From JAUWVG01 sp964633715 (lineage in GTDB: Bacteria > Acidobacteriota > Aminicenantia > Aminicenantales > Aminicenantaceae): a stretch of DNA of 64,000 nucleotides. Below the pieces are notes generated by a model, which was not told the origin of the DNA, did no database searches, and was given only the letters and a program-made list of their open reading frames with translations. Positions 36,554 to 44,852 of this stretch are shown here, in pieces. The stretch is taken from NCBI GenBank assembly GCA_964633715.1, contig CAZWHQ010000018.1, forward strand, positions 1-64,000, in the 5' to 3' direction. The position numbers and the translations under genes were made by a program. Every line of letters begins with the position of its first letter. Within the stretch, counting starts at the first letter, position 1.

Positions 36554-37516
36554 TTAGAGGGCGTTGAGGAGTTCTGAGGTTGAAGCTGTGGCGGTACCGA
36601 TTTTCCCGACCACAATTCCTGCAGCCGTGTTGGCCATGCAGGTAGCCTCGAGTATGGTTGCTCCGGAAAGGAGGGCCAGAGAAGCTGTGGCAATGACCGT
36701 ATCCCCTGCACCGGACACATCATAAACTTCTCGAGCAAGCGACGGGATATGGACAGATCGTTTTCCCTTTTCAAACACTGTCATGCCGTGCTCGCCGCGT
36801 TTGATGATGATGTATTTTGTAGATATTTTTTGGAAGATTTTTTTTCCGGCCTGGTCCACTTCAGAATTTTCGTGACAGGCATGATGGATGATTCGTTCGG
36901 CTTCATGATGGTTGGGCGTGATAAGTGTTATAGGAGAAAAGAGGGGGAAGTTTTCGATTTTTGGATCGACAAACACGGGGATTCTTTTCTTTTTCATGTA
37001 AACAAGGAGTTTTGTCATCAAGTGCCGTGTGATGACACCCTTATTGTAATCAGAGATGAGGATTCCATCACATTCTTCATTCATGATAAAACCGAGAATT
37101 TTTTCAGCCTGTTTGTAGGAAATAGAGGCCGCTCGCTCGCTGTCCACTCGAACGACCTGCTGTTGAGACGCTACAATTCTGGTCTTGACACTGGTGGGTC
37201 TTTTTTTGTCAATAAAAATTCCCCGGCTGTCCGGGACATGGGCTTTTATCCATTCAGCTTCAGGGTCCTCTCCTGTGATCCCGACAAGGAGGGGATAGGC
37301 ACCAAGACTTTCGAGATTCCGGCAGACATTTCCTGCCCCACCCAGACAAGAGGTGTCCTTTTTGACTTCGACAACAGGAACGGGAGCCTCTGGAGAAATC
37401 CGAACGACATCTCCCCAGATGTATTTATCGAGCATGATATCACCGAGAACGAGAACTTTTTTATCCTTAAAGCTCTTTAAGGTGCCCTTCATCTTTTTGC
37501 TGTTTGCGTCTTTCAT
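36554..37516 (-). CDS. rfaE1: D-glycero-D-manno-heptose-7-phosphate kinase (PfkB)
   Basis: The protein has 320 residues and is a PfkB-family sugar kinase. GDIMLDKYIWGDVVRISPEA at the N-terminus and DVSGAGDTVIATASLA near the C-terminus (the catalytic Asp in GAGDT) match the HldE kinase domain. It phosphorylates heptose-7-phosphate at C1 on the way to ADP-heptose for LPS. It lacks the nucleotidyltransferase domain of the fused enzyme, so that step needs another gene. Its start overlaps the stop of the PHP gene (ATGA). Confidence 0.85.
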   Translation of the reverse strand: MKDANSKKMKGTLKSFKDKKVLVLGDIMLDKYIWGDVVRISPEAPVPVVEVKKDTSCLGGAGNVCRNLESLGAYPLLVGITGEDPEAEWIKAHVPDSRGIFIDKKRPTSVKTRIVASQQQVVRVDSERAASISYKQAEKILGFIMNEECDGILISDYNKGVITRHLMTKLLVYMKKKRIPVFVDPKIENFPLFSPITLITPNHHEAERIIHHACHENSEVDQAGKKIFQKISTKYIIIKRGEHGMTVFEKGKRSVHIPSLAREVYDVSGAGDTVIATASLALLSGATILEATCMANTAAGIVVGKIGTATASTSELLNAL

Positions 37517-38595
37517 GATGTTTTCTCCTTGATAAAAATCGGGTTGGAGAGAATCCAGGGAATCCTTTTGTTTAAGGGGGACCTTTTCTTGAGATAAACT
37601 TCAACCCTGTAAACTCCTGATTTTTCCACGGGGAATTCTATTGTATCATCCCGGGATTGAAGGATCGATTGGCCGTTGAACATAAGGTGGGTTTCTTTCT
37701 CTATAGAAAGGGGGAGTTGGATGTGGAGAGTTGTGCTCTCTCCAGTGGTTTCCCAAAATCGGAAACCTTCGGCCCGTGCCGCCCCATCGACGGCGCTGTA
37801 GAAATTGCCCTGTTTTAAGGAATCAAAAACCTGTTTTTTTGCCGCTTCAAACTCAGCGGAGAGTGGCTTGTCGAGGAGAAGATGCAACCTCAGGAAAGAC
37901 ATCAAAGGTTTGTACAAAAGATGGGCATCTGTACTGTAGTAACCGTAGAATTGAAAACTCTGGTTGAGCATATCCCATTTGAAAATGTTTTTTTTGGGAA
38001 CATTGAGGATTTTGAGAAGAAAGTATTGAGGTCTTATAAATAAGCTGGGTGTGTAGGGAATCCAGCGCCAAATCCGGTCCTTCAGCATGGAATCGGCATT
38101 GATGATCTCTATTCCTGAAGAATATTGAGAATTGCCCCAGGTCCATATTGTTTTAGAATAGGGGTGGGCAATAATCGAAAAACCGTTGAGCTGTTTGACC
38201 TGGTAAGAAGCGCCCTCTGCATCCCTGCTGAAATTGTTTTCAGGGAGGTCAAAATCGAGTGCCACCAGATGTCCGCGGCTTGTCGATAGCTCTGATCCTG
38301 CAAGAACAAGGGTGCCCTGTTTCCAACCCTCTGAGGATAAAGATGCAAAGTTGGGATTTCCATGATCTGTGAGGATAATAAAATCAACTGAGGCAGAGGC
38401 GGCAATTTTTGCGATCTCATCTGGAGTTTTGGCTCCATCCGAATGGGTCGTGTGGATATGGTAAACACCCTGGACTTCGTGGATCGAGTCCTGTAAAGGT
38501 GTTGTCAGGTGCTGTTTATAAAAAAGGATGCCAATTCCCAACCAAACGGAATACAGCAGAACAAGAACTAGAAAAATCCGCCCTATTTTTTTCAT
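37513..38595 (-). CDS. PHP-domain metallohydrolase (CehA-like)
   Basis: The protein has about 360 residues from ATG 38595. The frame opens upstream at 38637, but those codons come from a repeat. An N-terminal membrane segment (about 5-25) is followed by HTTHSDGAKTPDEIAKIA and IILTDHGNPNFASL, metal-binding motifs of the PHP/polymerase and histidinol phosphatase family, with later HPYSKTIW and DAHLLYK. It probably acts as an envelope-side phosphoesterase. It overlaps the heptose kinase start by four bases and begins one base after the O-antigen ligase-like stop. Confidence 0.7.
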   Translation of the reverse strand: MKKIGRIFLVLVLLYSVWLGIGILFYKQHLTTPLQDSIHEVQGVYHIHTTHSDGAKTPDEIAKIAASASVDFIILTDHGNPNFASLSSEGWKQGTLVLAGSELSTSRGHLVALDFDLPENNFSRDAEGASYQVKQLNGFSIIAHPYSKTIWTWGNSQYSSGIEIINADSMLKDRIWRWIPYTPSLFIRPQYFLLKILNVPKKNIFKWDMLNQSFQFYGYYSTDAHLLYKPLMSFLRLHLLLDKPLSAEFEAAKKQVFDSLKQGNFYSAVDGAARAEGFRFWETTGESTTLHIQLPLSIEKETHLMFNGQSILQSRDDTIEFPVEKSGVYRVEVYLKKRSPLNKRIPWILSNPIFIKEKTS

Positions 38596-38596
38596 G

Positions 38597-39781
38597 TCAC
38601 CCTGTCTTTCCTCGCAGTGACAATCGCTCCGCCACAAAGGGGATCGTCAGGACATAGAGTAAAAGTGTTGTGATTTCCGAGTCTCCAAAATTATATTCAA
38701 AAAAACCGGCGGCAAAAAATCCAGTCAGTGCCGCCAGGGCACCAGCAGCTAAAGCATAACTGCTTGAATGCTTGACTTTTAACAGCTTGACCAGATCGGA
38801 AAAAGCCAGCAGTAAAAAAAGCATCCAGGCCAGCAGAGCCGGGATTCCCCTCTCTGCTCCAATCTGGAATATGTTGTTGTGGAGATGGACATTCTGTTTG
38901 GCCTCGTCGGACAGGCCGTATTTGTCCAGTTGAAATTCCATGTCCACAGTATCCGGCCCCGTCCCGAAAAAAGGATAGGCTTTTATGATTTTGAGCCCAA
39001 CCTTGATGTACTCAATCCTCTGAACATTGGAGTAACCCCTCAAACTGAAGATGCTCAGGGCTCTTTGTCTGACATTTTTGGGGCTCACAAGGAAGACTAA
39101 GCCAAGGATTATAGGAACAAGGATGAGTGTTTTGGGTTTGTACAGGAAAAGAATGACAGCGGCGGCTGCAACCACTCCAATCCATGCACTCCGTGTATAT
39201 GTTAAAATGAGAATTATGGTGGAAAAAAAAAGAGTCAATCCCCAGAGAAATCGAAGTTTATTTTGAGAGAAAAGGAAAATACCGAAGGCAAGGGAGATAA
39301 AAAGGAGAAGGAGCCCGGCTTGTGTCATGTAATGGCCCATAAAACCTGTGATTCTTTCAGGCCGTTGTGAGGCGAAAAAGTATGAAAACAGGGAGTATAG
39401 GATACTTACCCAGACAGATGCCAATAGGGCCAAGTTTGCTAGATTTAACTTTTTTTCATCTCTTAAACCCATGTAGGTTATGGGGACAACAAGAAAAAGA
39501 AGAAGATCCTTTGAGTCGATAAGACTCACTCCGACATTGACCGAGCGAAATGAGGATATAAGAGAAAAGAGGGCATAGACCAGCATGGGCCAGAAAAATC
39601 TCGGAACATCGAATCTCTGTTTTTCTGAAAAAAAGAGAACAATCCAGAAAATAAAGGCCAGAGTTAAAAAGATCTGACTCGTAGAGATTGACCAAAAGGA
39701 AAAGAGAAGAAACAGTACAATCGCATACCCAATTAAAGTGGGGACTGTCCCCAGTTTTTTTACGTAGTGTGGCAATCTCAT
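38597..39781 (-). CDS. O-antigen ligase family membrane protein
   Basis: The protein has 394 residues and is mostly hydrophobic, with about ten to eleven segments. FFGTGPDTVDMEFQLDKYG and QNVHLHNNIFQIGAERGI in the large loop are the WaaL/Wzy-like motif (HLHNN). It is the third polymerase/ligase-like gene in the window and lies in an LPS-core neighbourhood (heptose kinase, GT9), so it could be the ligase that joins O-antigen to core. Its first 14 or so codons are built partly from the GTGGGGACTGTCCCCA repeat (KLGTVPTL), so the natural start may have been altered. Confidence 0.75.
   Translation of the reverse strand: MRLPHYVKKLGTVPTLIGYAIVLFLLFSFWSISTSQIFLTLAFIFWIVLFFSEKQRFDVPRFFWPMLVYALFSLISSFRSVNVGVSLIDSKDLLLFLVVPITYMGLRDEKKLNLANLALLASVWVSILYSLFSYFFASQRPERITGFMGHYMTQAGLLLLFISLAFGIFLFSQNKLRFLWGLTLFFSTIILILTYTRSAWIGVVAAAAVILFLYKPKTLILVPIILGLVFLVSPKNVRQRALSIFSLRGYSNVQRIEYIKVGLKIIKAYPFFGTGPDTVDMEFQLDKYGLSDEAKQNVHLHNNIFQIGAERGIPALLAWMLFLLLAFSDLVKLLKVKHSSSYALAAGALAALTGFFAAGFFEYNFGDSEITTLLLYVLTIPFVAERLSLRGKTG
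39735..39757. repeat. GTGGGGACTGTCCCCA palindrome inside a gene start
   Basis: AAAGTGGGGAC and its near-complement (one mismatch) flank a T at 39746. It lies inside the first codons of the ligase-like gene, giving KLGTVPTL. The same palindrome occurs twice, plus one half-copy, at 56298-56384. Confidence 0.75.
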
Positions 39782-39785
39782 CCTG

Positions 39786-40214
39786 TCAATACTCTCCCAG
39801 CCATGTTATATATTTCATCTTCTTGTCTGCCTTATTGTACAGGACTTTATCCGCAGTCACAAAAGGAGTTTTTCTATTTTCGGACAGCGCCAGGTAGCTT
39901 GCGTCGTATGAAGTAATGTCAATTGAATTCATAATATCAAGGGCTTTCTCAGAAAAATGGGATGCGTTAAAAAATGTAATTTCGAGATTAAAGAATCCCT
40001 TGATACCTAATTGAAGTGATTTTATGTCGATCCGGCCTCGTTTCTGAGCGATCTTTAAACCGTTCATCACTTCATATTCTAGGAGCGATGGGGCTAAAAT
40101 CTTTAAATCTCCGGACACATATTGAGTCAAGATATTTAGGGCTTTTGTTCCAAGCTCTTCATCATCCAGGAACCATTTGAGAGCAACACTGGCATCTACA
40201 ACGACTTGCTTCAA
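39786..40214 (-). CDS. vapC: PIN-domain toxin (VapC-like)
   Basis: The protein has 142 residues. VVVDASVALKWF holds the first catalytic Asp, EYEVMNGL the next acidic residue, and ITSYDASYLALSE and TADKVLYNK the later Asp residues, so the PIN nuclease site looks complete. It overlaps the antitoxin gene by four bases (ATGA). PIN toxins cleave tRNA or rRNA. A sigma70-like promoter with a palindromic operator precedes the pair. It seems an intact pair. Confidence 0.88.
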   Translation of the reverse strand: MKQVVVDASVALKWFLDDEELGTKALNILTQYVSGDLKILAPSLLEYEVMNGLKIAQKRGRIDIKSLQLGIKGFFNLEITFFNASHFSEKALDIMNSIDITSYDASYLALSENRKTPFVTADKVLYNKADKKMKYITWLGEY

Positions 40215-40477
40215 TTCCTTTTCTCCCGCTGCTTTTTTGATTCTTGAAAGATTTCATTGGAATCAAGATCTGCCTTAAGGAAAGCCTCTCTGGCTTCCAT
40301 GATCTTTTTGTATCCCTGGATTCGTTTTGTTTTCTGATATTTTTCATATGGTATGATGACGGCAACAGGTTTTCCCCTTTTTGTAACAACGATATCTCCT
40401 TTTTTATCATAAGCGGATTGGATGAGGCGGCTGAAGTCTTTTTTTCCCTGTGCAATGCTGACCGTTGACTCTTTCAT
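40211..40477 (-). CDS. vapB: Phd/YefM-type antitoxin (VapB role)
   Basis: The protein has 88 residues. VSIAQGKKDFSRLIQSAYDK is the DNA-binding N-terminus and DIVVTKRGKPVAVIIPYEKY is the characteristic Phd/YefM core. The C-terminal part is rich in charged residues, typical of the toxin-neutralising tail. Its product should repress its own promoter together with the toxin. See the palindrome at 40502-40523. Confidence 0.88.
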   Translation of the reverse strand: MKESTVSIAQGKKDFSRLIQSAYDKKGDIVVTKRGKPVAVIIPYEKYQKTKRIQGYKKIMEAREAFLKADLDSNEIFQESKKQREKRN

Positions 40478-40501
40478 AGGACTTCCTTTATAGTTATATA
40501 T

Positions 40502-40539
40502 TATGACTAATTATATAGTCATATTAGACTGGTTGTCAA
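40502..40539 (-). promoter_or_regulatory. Promoter and operator of the PIN/Phd pair
   Basis: On the minus strand TTGACA (40539-40534) is followed after 18 bases by TATAAT (40515-40510). A palindrome TATGACTA-N6-TAGTCATA at 40502-40523 overlaps the -10 box, the layout expected for toxin-antitoxin autoregulation. Identified by eye. Confidence 0.7.
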
Positions 40540-40561
40540 TTTTAGAGGAAAAAATCTCAAT

Positions 40562-41614
40562 CTATTTAAGAATATTCATAGAGGCCATGTAAACCTCTTG
40601 TGGGGTTATTGTCTGAAGGCAGCGGAAATCCTCATACTGGCATTTTCTCTGACGACAGGAAAAACGGCAGTCAAAATCTTTTTCGATAATGGTGGCTTGA
40701 GCCTTCCAGGGGGAAAAGTGAGCCGGAAGGGTTGGGCCAAAATAAATAACAAGAGGAGTTTGAGTTGAGGCCGCGATGTGCATCGGCCCGGAATCCGGTC
40801 CCACAAAGAGCGCAGCGCGTGAAATGAGCTCTCTAAGTTCTCTGAGACCGAGTTTTCCCACAAGGGATAAAACCTTAGACAAACTTTTGCTCTTTATATC
40901 TCCGGCTCTGCCTGTATCTTCTAAAGCGCCGATGAGGACAATTTTTATCTCAGAATGTTTGGAAAAAAGATCGGTGAAAGCAATAATGTGCTCTGTCCCC
41001 CAGTCACGGAACCTGTTTCCGGCTCCGATGTGCAGGACCAAAATCTTGGAATCCTCAAGTTTTCTCTCTTGGATAAAATTTGCAATTGTTTCGGCTTCCT
41101 TTGTTGACGCATCGGGGATAAGGAGCGGAGGAATGGAATCGACTTTTATTCCAACGGCCCTTACAGGATTGACATGATTCTCAACGGAATGGATTTGGCC
41201 TTTGTCCGGGCTCCGGGGGATTTTGATGTGATAGATGAAAGATTTATTTTTTATTTTATACCCGACCTTGAGTTTTGCCTTAGAAAAAAGGGTCAACCAG
41301 GATGCCCTGGGTCCTCCGTGAAAATCGATGAGGACATCGAATTTTTCTCTTCTCATCCATTGGATAAGAACAATAAAGTCTTTTAAACTTTGTTTTTTGG
41401 GGATGACGATAACATTGTCCAGATGCGGATTTCCCTCAACGAGTTCTCTGTATGGTTCCTCAGCCAAGTAGGTCAGTGAGGCCTGGGGAAAGTTTTCTTT
41501 AAGAGCCGTAACCGCAGGAGTTGTCATTATAATGTCGCCTATGCGGCGCAGGCGGATGAGAAGGATCTTTTCTACGGCGGAGAGATCAATCTTTGGTCTG
41601 TCTCTCTGGTTCAA
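40562..41614 (-). CDS. GT9 heptosyltransferase-like enzyme
   Basis: The protein has 350 residues. LLIRLRRIGDIIMTTPAV at the N-terminus and FVGPDSGPMHIAASTQTPLV in the C-terminal half are GT9 signatures, as in WaaC/WaaF/WaaQ. A Cys-rich C-terminus (FDCRFSCRQRKCQYEDFRCL) is common in such GT9 proteins. It would add heptose or a related sugar to the LPS core on the cytoplasmic face. The start is TTG 41614, which overlaps the upstream Trm112-like gene. GAGG lies about six bases before it. Confidence 0.85.
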   Translation of the reverse strand: MNQRDRPKIDLSAVEKILLIRLRRIGDIIMTTPAVTALKENFPQASLTYLAEEPYRELVEGNPHLDNVIVIPKKQSLKDFIVLIQWMRREKFDVLIDFHGGPRASWLTLFSKAKLKVGYKIKNKSFIYHIKIPRSPDKGQIHSVENHVNPVRAVGIKVDSIPPLLIPDASTKEAETIANFIQERKLEDSKILVLHIGAGNRFRDWGTEHIIAFTDLFSKHSEIKIVLIGALEDTGRAGDIKSKSLSKVLSLVGKLGLRELRELISRAALFVGPDSGPMHIAASTQTPLVIYFGPTLPAHFSPWKAQATIIEKDFDCRFSCRQRKCQYEDFRCLQTITPQEVYMASMNILK

Positions 41615-41774
41615 TGGTTGCCTCGTCTATGAGCATGACCGGGATGCCATCTTTTATGGGATAGACCCGGTGGCATTGGACACATTTGAGGCCTTTGTCG
41701 TCGGCCGTAAGTTTGATGTCGGTTTTGCATTTTGGACAAGCTAGGATTGAAAGCAGTTGGGCGTCTATTGCCAT
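41586..41774 (-). CDS. Trm112-like zinc-ribbon protein
   Basis: The protein has about 62 residues from ATG 41774. A second ATG at 41780 is possible, but AGGAG sits seven bases before 41774. LLSILACPKCKTDIKL and GLKCVQCHRVYPIKDGIPVML contain the CPKC and CVQC zinc pairs and the GIPVML core of the Trm112/YcaR family. Such small proteins stabilise methyltransferases or stand beside LPS genes such as kdsB. Its end overlaps the GT9 start, so the two are coupled. Confidence 0.8.
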   Translation of the reverse strand: MAIDAQLLSILACPKCKTDIKLTADDKGLKCVQCHRVYPIKDGIPVMLIDEATIEPERQTKD

Positions 41775-41822
41775 AGTCATTCTCCTCTTGGTTATATTAC
41801 CACATTTTCATGTCAAAGTTTA

Positions 41823-41851
41823 TTGACGGAGATTATTTCTCGTGATATAAA
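41823..41851 (+). promoter_or_regulatory. Sigma70-like promoter of the nucleotide-sugar dehydrogenase gene
   Basis: TTGACG (41823-41828) and TATAAA (41846-41851) are 17 bases apart. A ribosome site CAGGAGG (41887-41893) lies five bases or so before ATG 41898. This gene therefore has its own promoter and stands apart from the polysaccharide operons. Confidence 0.6.
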
Positions 41852-41897
41852 CGGCAATTATAGTCAGCATTAAATTAATGAGTTGTCAGGAGGCATC

Positions 41898-43532
41898 ATG
41901 AGCGATAAGTATTCCGTAAGTCCAGAAGGGGAAAGGTTTCCTCTCCCTAAACCAGAAGACTATACGATTGAATTTGAGAGCCTAAAAAAACGCGTTGGAG
42001 AGGAGAGAGCCAAAGGCCGTGAAATTGTTGTGGTCATGGGTGTGGGTTTTGTCGGAGCCGTTATGGCCGCTATCGTTGCGGATACGACAGACGAGGATGG
42101 AAGTCCCACAAAATTTGTCATTGGAATGCAGCGGCCGAGTGAGCGCAGTTTCTGGAAAATTCCGCTTTTAAACAGCGGTGTTTCACCCGTTAAAGCCGAG
42201 GATCCTGAAGTGGAGCCCATGATTAAACGGTGTGTCCTGGACAAAAAAACCCTTATGGCCACGTATACCTACGAAGTCCTGTCTCTGGCCGATGTGGTGG
42301 TGGTGGATGTCCAGTGTGATTATTTAAAAGAAGACTTGGGAAATGTCCGGACAGGTCGAGTGGACATGGAGGCGCTGGAAAGCTCCTTAGGTGTGATTGC
42401 CGAATATATTCCGCCTTCGGCATTGGTTCTTATTGAAACAACGGTCGCCCCGGGGACAACCGAGCAGGTGGCCTATCCGCTCATAAAGAAAATCTTTAAA
42501 AAACGCGGTATCAAGAGCGAACCTCTTTTGGCACACAGTTATGAACGTGTGATGCCCGGGAGGGATTATGTGGCCAGCATTCGGGATTTTTGGCGGGTGT
42601 GCGCGGGGGTCAATGAGGAATCCAAAGAGAGGGTGGTTAAATTCTTAAACGAGGTTTTAAACACCGACAAATTTCCTCTGACTGTGATGGACAAACCTAT
42701 CGAGTCAGAGACAGCAAAAATCGTAGAGAACAGTTTCCGTGCCACTCTGCTGGCTTTTATGGATGAGTGGAGTCTTTTTGCTGAACGCAACGGTGTGGAT
42801 CTTATCAAAGTTATGAAAGCCGTAAAAGTGAGACCTACCCACAGCAACATCATTTTCCCGGGTCCGGGAATTGGAGGCTACTGTCTTCCTAAAGACGGCG
42901 GTCTGGGTGTTTGGGCCTACAAACATATTCTTGGATTTGAGGATGACATTTTTAAACTCACACCCATGGCCATCGATATCAACGACACACGGGGTCTCCA
43001 TGCGGCCCAGCTTACGCGTGACGCTCTGCGCAATATGGGCCAGCCTATCGCGGCTGCAGAGATCCTGGTCCTGGGTGCAGCGTACAGGGAAGATGTTGGA
43101 GATACGCGGTACAGTGGCTCTGAGGTGACAATCAGGAAACTGGCCGAGATGGGAGCCGAGATCCGTGTGCATGATCCCTATGTCCAGCACTGGTGGGAGT
43201 TTGAAAATCAGGATGTCTTCCCGGGAGTCGGCCACAGCAAGTCCCGATTTTTCCGCAACCAGGAAAAGCTTAAAGATATCCGGATCGAACCCGATATGAA
43301 CAAAGCTCTAGAGGGAGTCCAAGCTGTGATCCTGGCTGTACGCCATGAGCCTTATCTGGAACTCGACCCAGAGGAAGTGGTGAAAGCCATCGGTCAGCCG
43401 GCAGCCATTATTGACTGCTTCGGCATCCTGGATGATGGAAAGATCCGCCAATATATCGAGATGGGCTGTGAGGTTAAGGGCCTGGGCCGCGGCCACATCA
43501 AACGGATAAAAGACTCCGTCCAGAAAACATAA
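41898..43532 (+). CDS. Nucleotide-sugar 6-dehydrogenase (WbpA-like)
   Basis: The protein has about 544 residues and belongs to the UDP-glucose/GDP-mannose dehydrogenase family. VVVMGVGFVGAVMAAIV is the NAD loop, IETTVAPGTTEQVAYP and ENSFRATLLAFMDEW follow, and GPGIGGYCLPKDGG contains the catalytic Cys. The C-terminal UDP-binding domain has VLGAAYREDVGDTRYSGS. It is about 100 residues longer than typical enzymes of about 430, partly from an N-terminal extension of about 40 residues. It would make a UDP-HexNAc uronic acid for the WbpB/WbpE steps encoded 30 kb away. The substrate is inferred. Confidence 0.82.
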   Translation: MSDKYSVSPEGERFPLPKPEDYTIEFESLKKRVGEERAKGREIVVVMGVGFVGAVMAAIVADTTDEDGSPTKFVIGMQRPSERSFWKIPLLNSGVSPVKAEDPEVEPMIKRCVLDKKTLMATYTYEVLSLADVVVVDVQCDYLKEDLGNVRTGRVDMEALESSLGVIAEYIPPSALVLIETTVAPGTTEQVAYPLIKKIFKKRGIKSEPLLAHSYERVMPGRDYVASIRDFWRVCAGVNEESKERVVKFLNEVLNTDKFPLTVMDKPIESETAKIVENSFRATLLAFMDEWSLFAERNGVDLIKVMKAVKVRPTHSNIIFPGPGIGGYCLPKDGGLGVWAYKHILGFEDDIFKLTPMAIDINDTRGLHAAQLTRDALRNMGQPIAAAEILVLGAAYREDVGDTRYSGSEVTIRKLAEMGAEIRVHDPYVQHWWEFENQDVFPGVGHSKSRFFRNQEKLKDIRIEPDMNKALEGVQAVILAVRHEPYLELDPEEVVKAIGQPAAIIDCFGILDDGKIRQYIEMGCEVKGLGRGHIKRIKDSVQKT

Positions 43533-43677
43533 TTCTAAGAACTTTAGCGGTCAGTGTTGATACATGCCCCTCTTTTATCAGAATAATATGGCTACCTTTT
43601 TGTCGGGCGATTTCCCAGCCCAGCTTTTCGAATGCTTTAATGATTTCACGTGGCCTCAATATTGGAAGGGAAGGCAT
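43498..43677 (-). pseudogene. hicA: C-terminally truncated HicA-like toxin gene
   Basis: The protein has about 59 residues and starts MPSLPILRPREIIKAFEKLG. WEIARQKGSHIILIKEG contains the catalytic His of HicA (KGSH). After HVSTLTAKVL the sequence no longer resembles HicA (usually a V-P-x-H segment and a C-terminal helix). The last ten or so codons are antisense to the 3' end of the dehydrogenase gene. ATG 43677 overlaps the hicB stop (TAATG). The toxin is probably inactive or altered. Confidence 0.65.
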
Positions 43678-43883
43678 TAAACGTGGACCTCTACTTGGCG
43701 GATAGTCACAGTTAATGGCATTCCTCTCTCGGCTCGAACAATTAAACACTCTTTAATAGCATCTTGAATGTTCTTTTCAGCTTCTTTTTCCGTTTTTCCT
43801 TGGCTTATACAGCCTGGAATTGATGGACATTCAGCAACATACATTCCGTCTTCGTCTTGAGATATTTTAACGAAAAATTTCAT
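43677..43883 (-). CDS. hicB: HicB-like antitoxin
   Basis: The protein has 68 residues. MKFFVKISQDEDGMYVAECP and GCISQGKTEKEAEKNIQDAI are the HicB partial RNase-H-like fold with the conserved P-x-x-P-G-C pattern. The DNA-binding domain usually found in longer HicB proteins is absent, so this is a short form. It precedes the truncated hicA and shares one base with it. Without a full toxin it is a solitary antitoxin. Intact and short in itself. Confidence 0.8.
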   Translation of the reverse strand: MKFFVKISQDEDGMYVAECPSIPGCISQGKTEKEAEKNIQDAIKECLIVRAERGMPLTVTIRQVEVHV

Positions 43884-44023
43884 TATTTTTTGCTCCTTAG
43901 TATAAGAGAGAAATTAAAGCATAAGTGAATTTATTATGATTGACTTGGTTTTAAAAAACAAGATAGTGGATCAGAGAGATTTTGTTGATTGTGCTCAATT
44001 TTTCTGATACTTTCGGAGGTGAT

Positions 44024-44845
44024 ATGAAAGAGGAGTTTGGCCTTCCCCTGGATATGCCGCCGTTTCAGGGAAAGATCCATCCGGATTACAGGGACGTGCG
44101 TTTTTTGGCAGCGATATTTGACTGTCACAGTCTTCTCTCTATGCCGTCATGTGAGATTTTACTCGACAGCCGGAACAAGGTGGGCAAAGTCGAACTCTCT
44201 ATAAGCGAAACCCGCAAACGGACGGTGGTCATCAAAGAGTTCCGGACTCGAGGTATCGACAAACTAAAAACTGCATTTCAGCCTTCAAAGGCGTCAAAGG
44301 CCTGGAGGGGGACGAGTGCCCTGTATCTAAAAGGTTTTAACACGCCCTGCCCTGTGGCTTTTTTAGAAAAGAGAACTGGCCGATTTGTGGAGCAGAGTTA
44401 TTTTATCTCCGAAATGATAGACAATGTCGAGGAAATCCGCTATTTGTTTCCACGCCTGGAGCCGGATAAACTCAAAGAGCTTTTATCCGCACTTGTTGAC
44501 TCTCTTTCTCGGATTCAATCGGAAGGCCTCCTTCACCGCGATCTTTCTGATGGAAACATTCTTGTTAAAAACGAAAAGGATGGATATACATTTTATTTTA
44601 TCGATACCAACCGGATTCGGGAAAAAAAGAAAGTGGGAACTCTTCGGCAGGTTAAAAGTTTAGTCCGGCTGGGCATCCCCAGGGATTTTCAAAAATATTT
44701 TTTGGAGCGGCATTTTAAAAAAAAGAAACTTCCTGTATTTATCCGGTTCTGGTACAGATTTAATAAAGTCCGATTTTCCTTTATCATTGAATTGAAAAAA
44801 AAACTGCGCTTAAGACAGATCTCTAAAAAATTAAAAATTCAGTAA
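44024..44845 (+). CDS. WaaP/KdkA-type LPS kinase
   Basis: The protein has about 273 residues from ATG 44024, with GGAGG about eight bases before. The frame opens earlier, at 43982. GLLHRDLSDGNILVKNE is the catalytic loop and YFIDTNRIRE the metal-binding segment of the eukaryotic-like LPS kinases (WaaP, KdkA), where DTNR replaces the usual DFG. It would phosphorylate Kdo or heptose in the inner core. The next two genes (a glycoside-hydrolase-like protein and a methyltransferase) follow closely, so they form an LPS-core unit. Confidence 0.85.
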   Translation: MKEEFGLPLDMPPFQGKIHPDYRDVRFLAAIFDCHSLLSMPSCEILLDSRNKVGKVELSISETRKRTVVIKEFRTRGIDKLKTAFQPSKASKAWRGTSALYLKGFNTPCPVAFLEKRTGRFVEQSYFISEMIDNVEEIRYLFPRLEPDKLKELLSALVDSLSRIQSEGLLHRDLSDGNILVKNEKDGYTFYFIDTNRIREKKKVGTLRQVKSLVRLGIPRDFQKYFLERHFKKKKLPVFIRFWYRFNKVRFSFIIELKKKLRLRQISKKLKIQ

Positions 44846-44852
44846 CAGGAAC

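Noticed and set aside
36749..37480. Long plus-strand reading frame of about 243 codons
   Set aside because: It is antisense to the heptose kinase gene, which has full family motifs. The plus frame resembles nothing.
38596..38637. Upstream extension of the PHP-domain gene
   Set aside because: The extension lies in a repeat. ATG 38595 precedes a membrane segment.
42705..43235. Minus-strand frame inside the nucleotide-sugar dehydrogenase gene
   Set aside because: The plus-strand frame has the complete dehydrogenase motifs.
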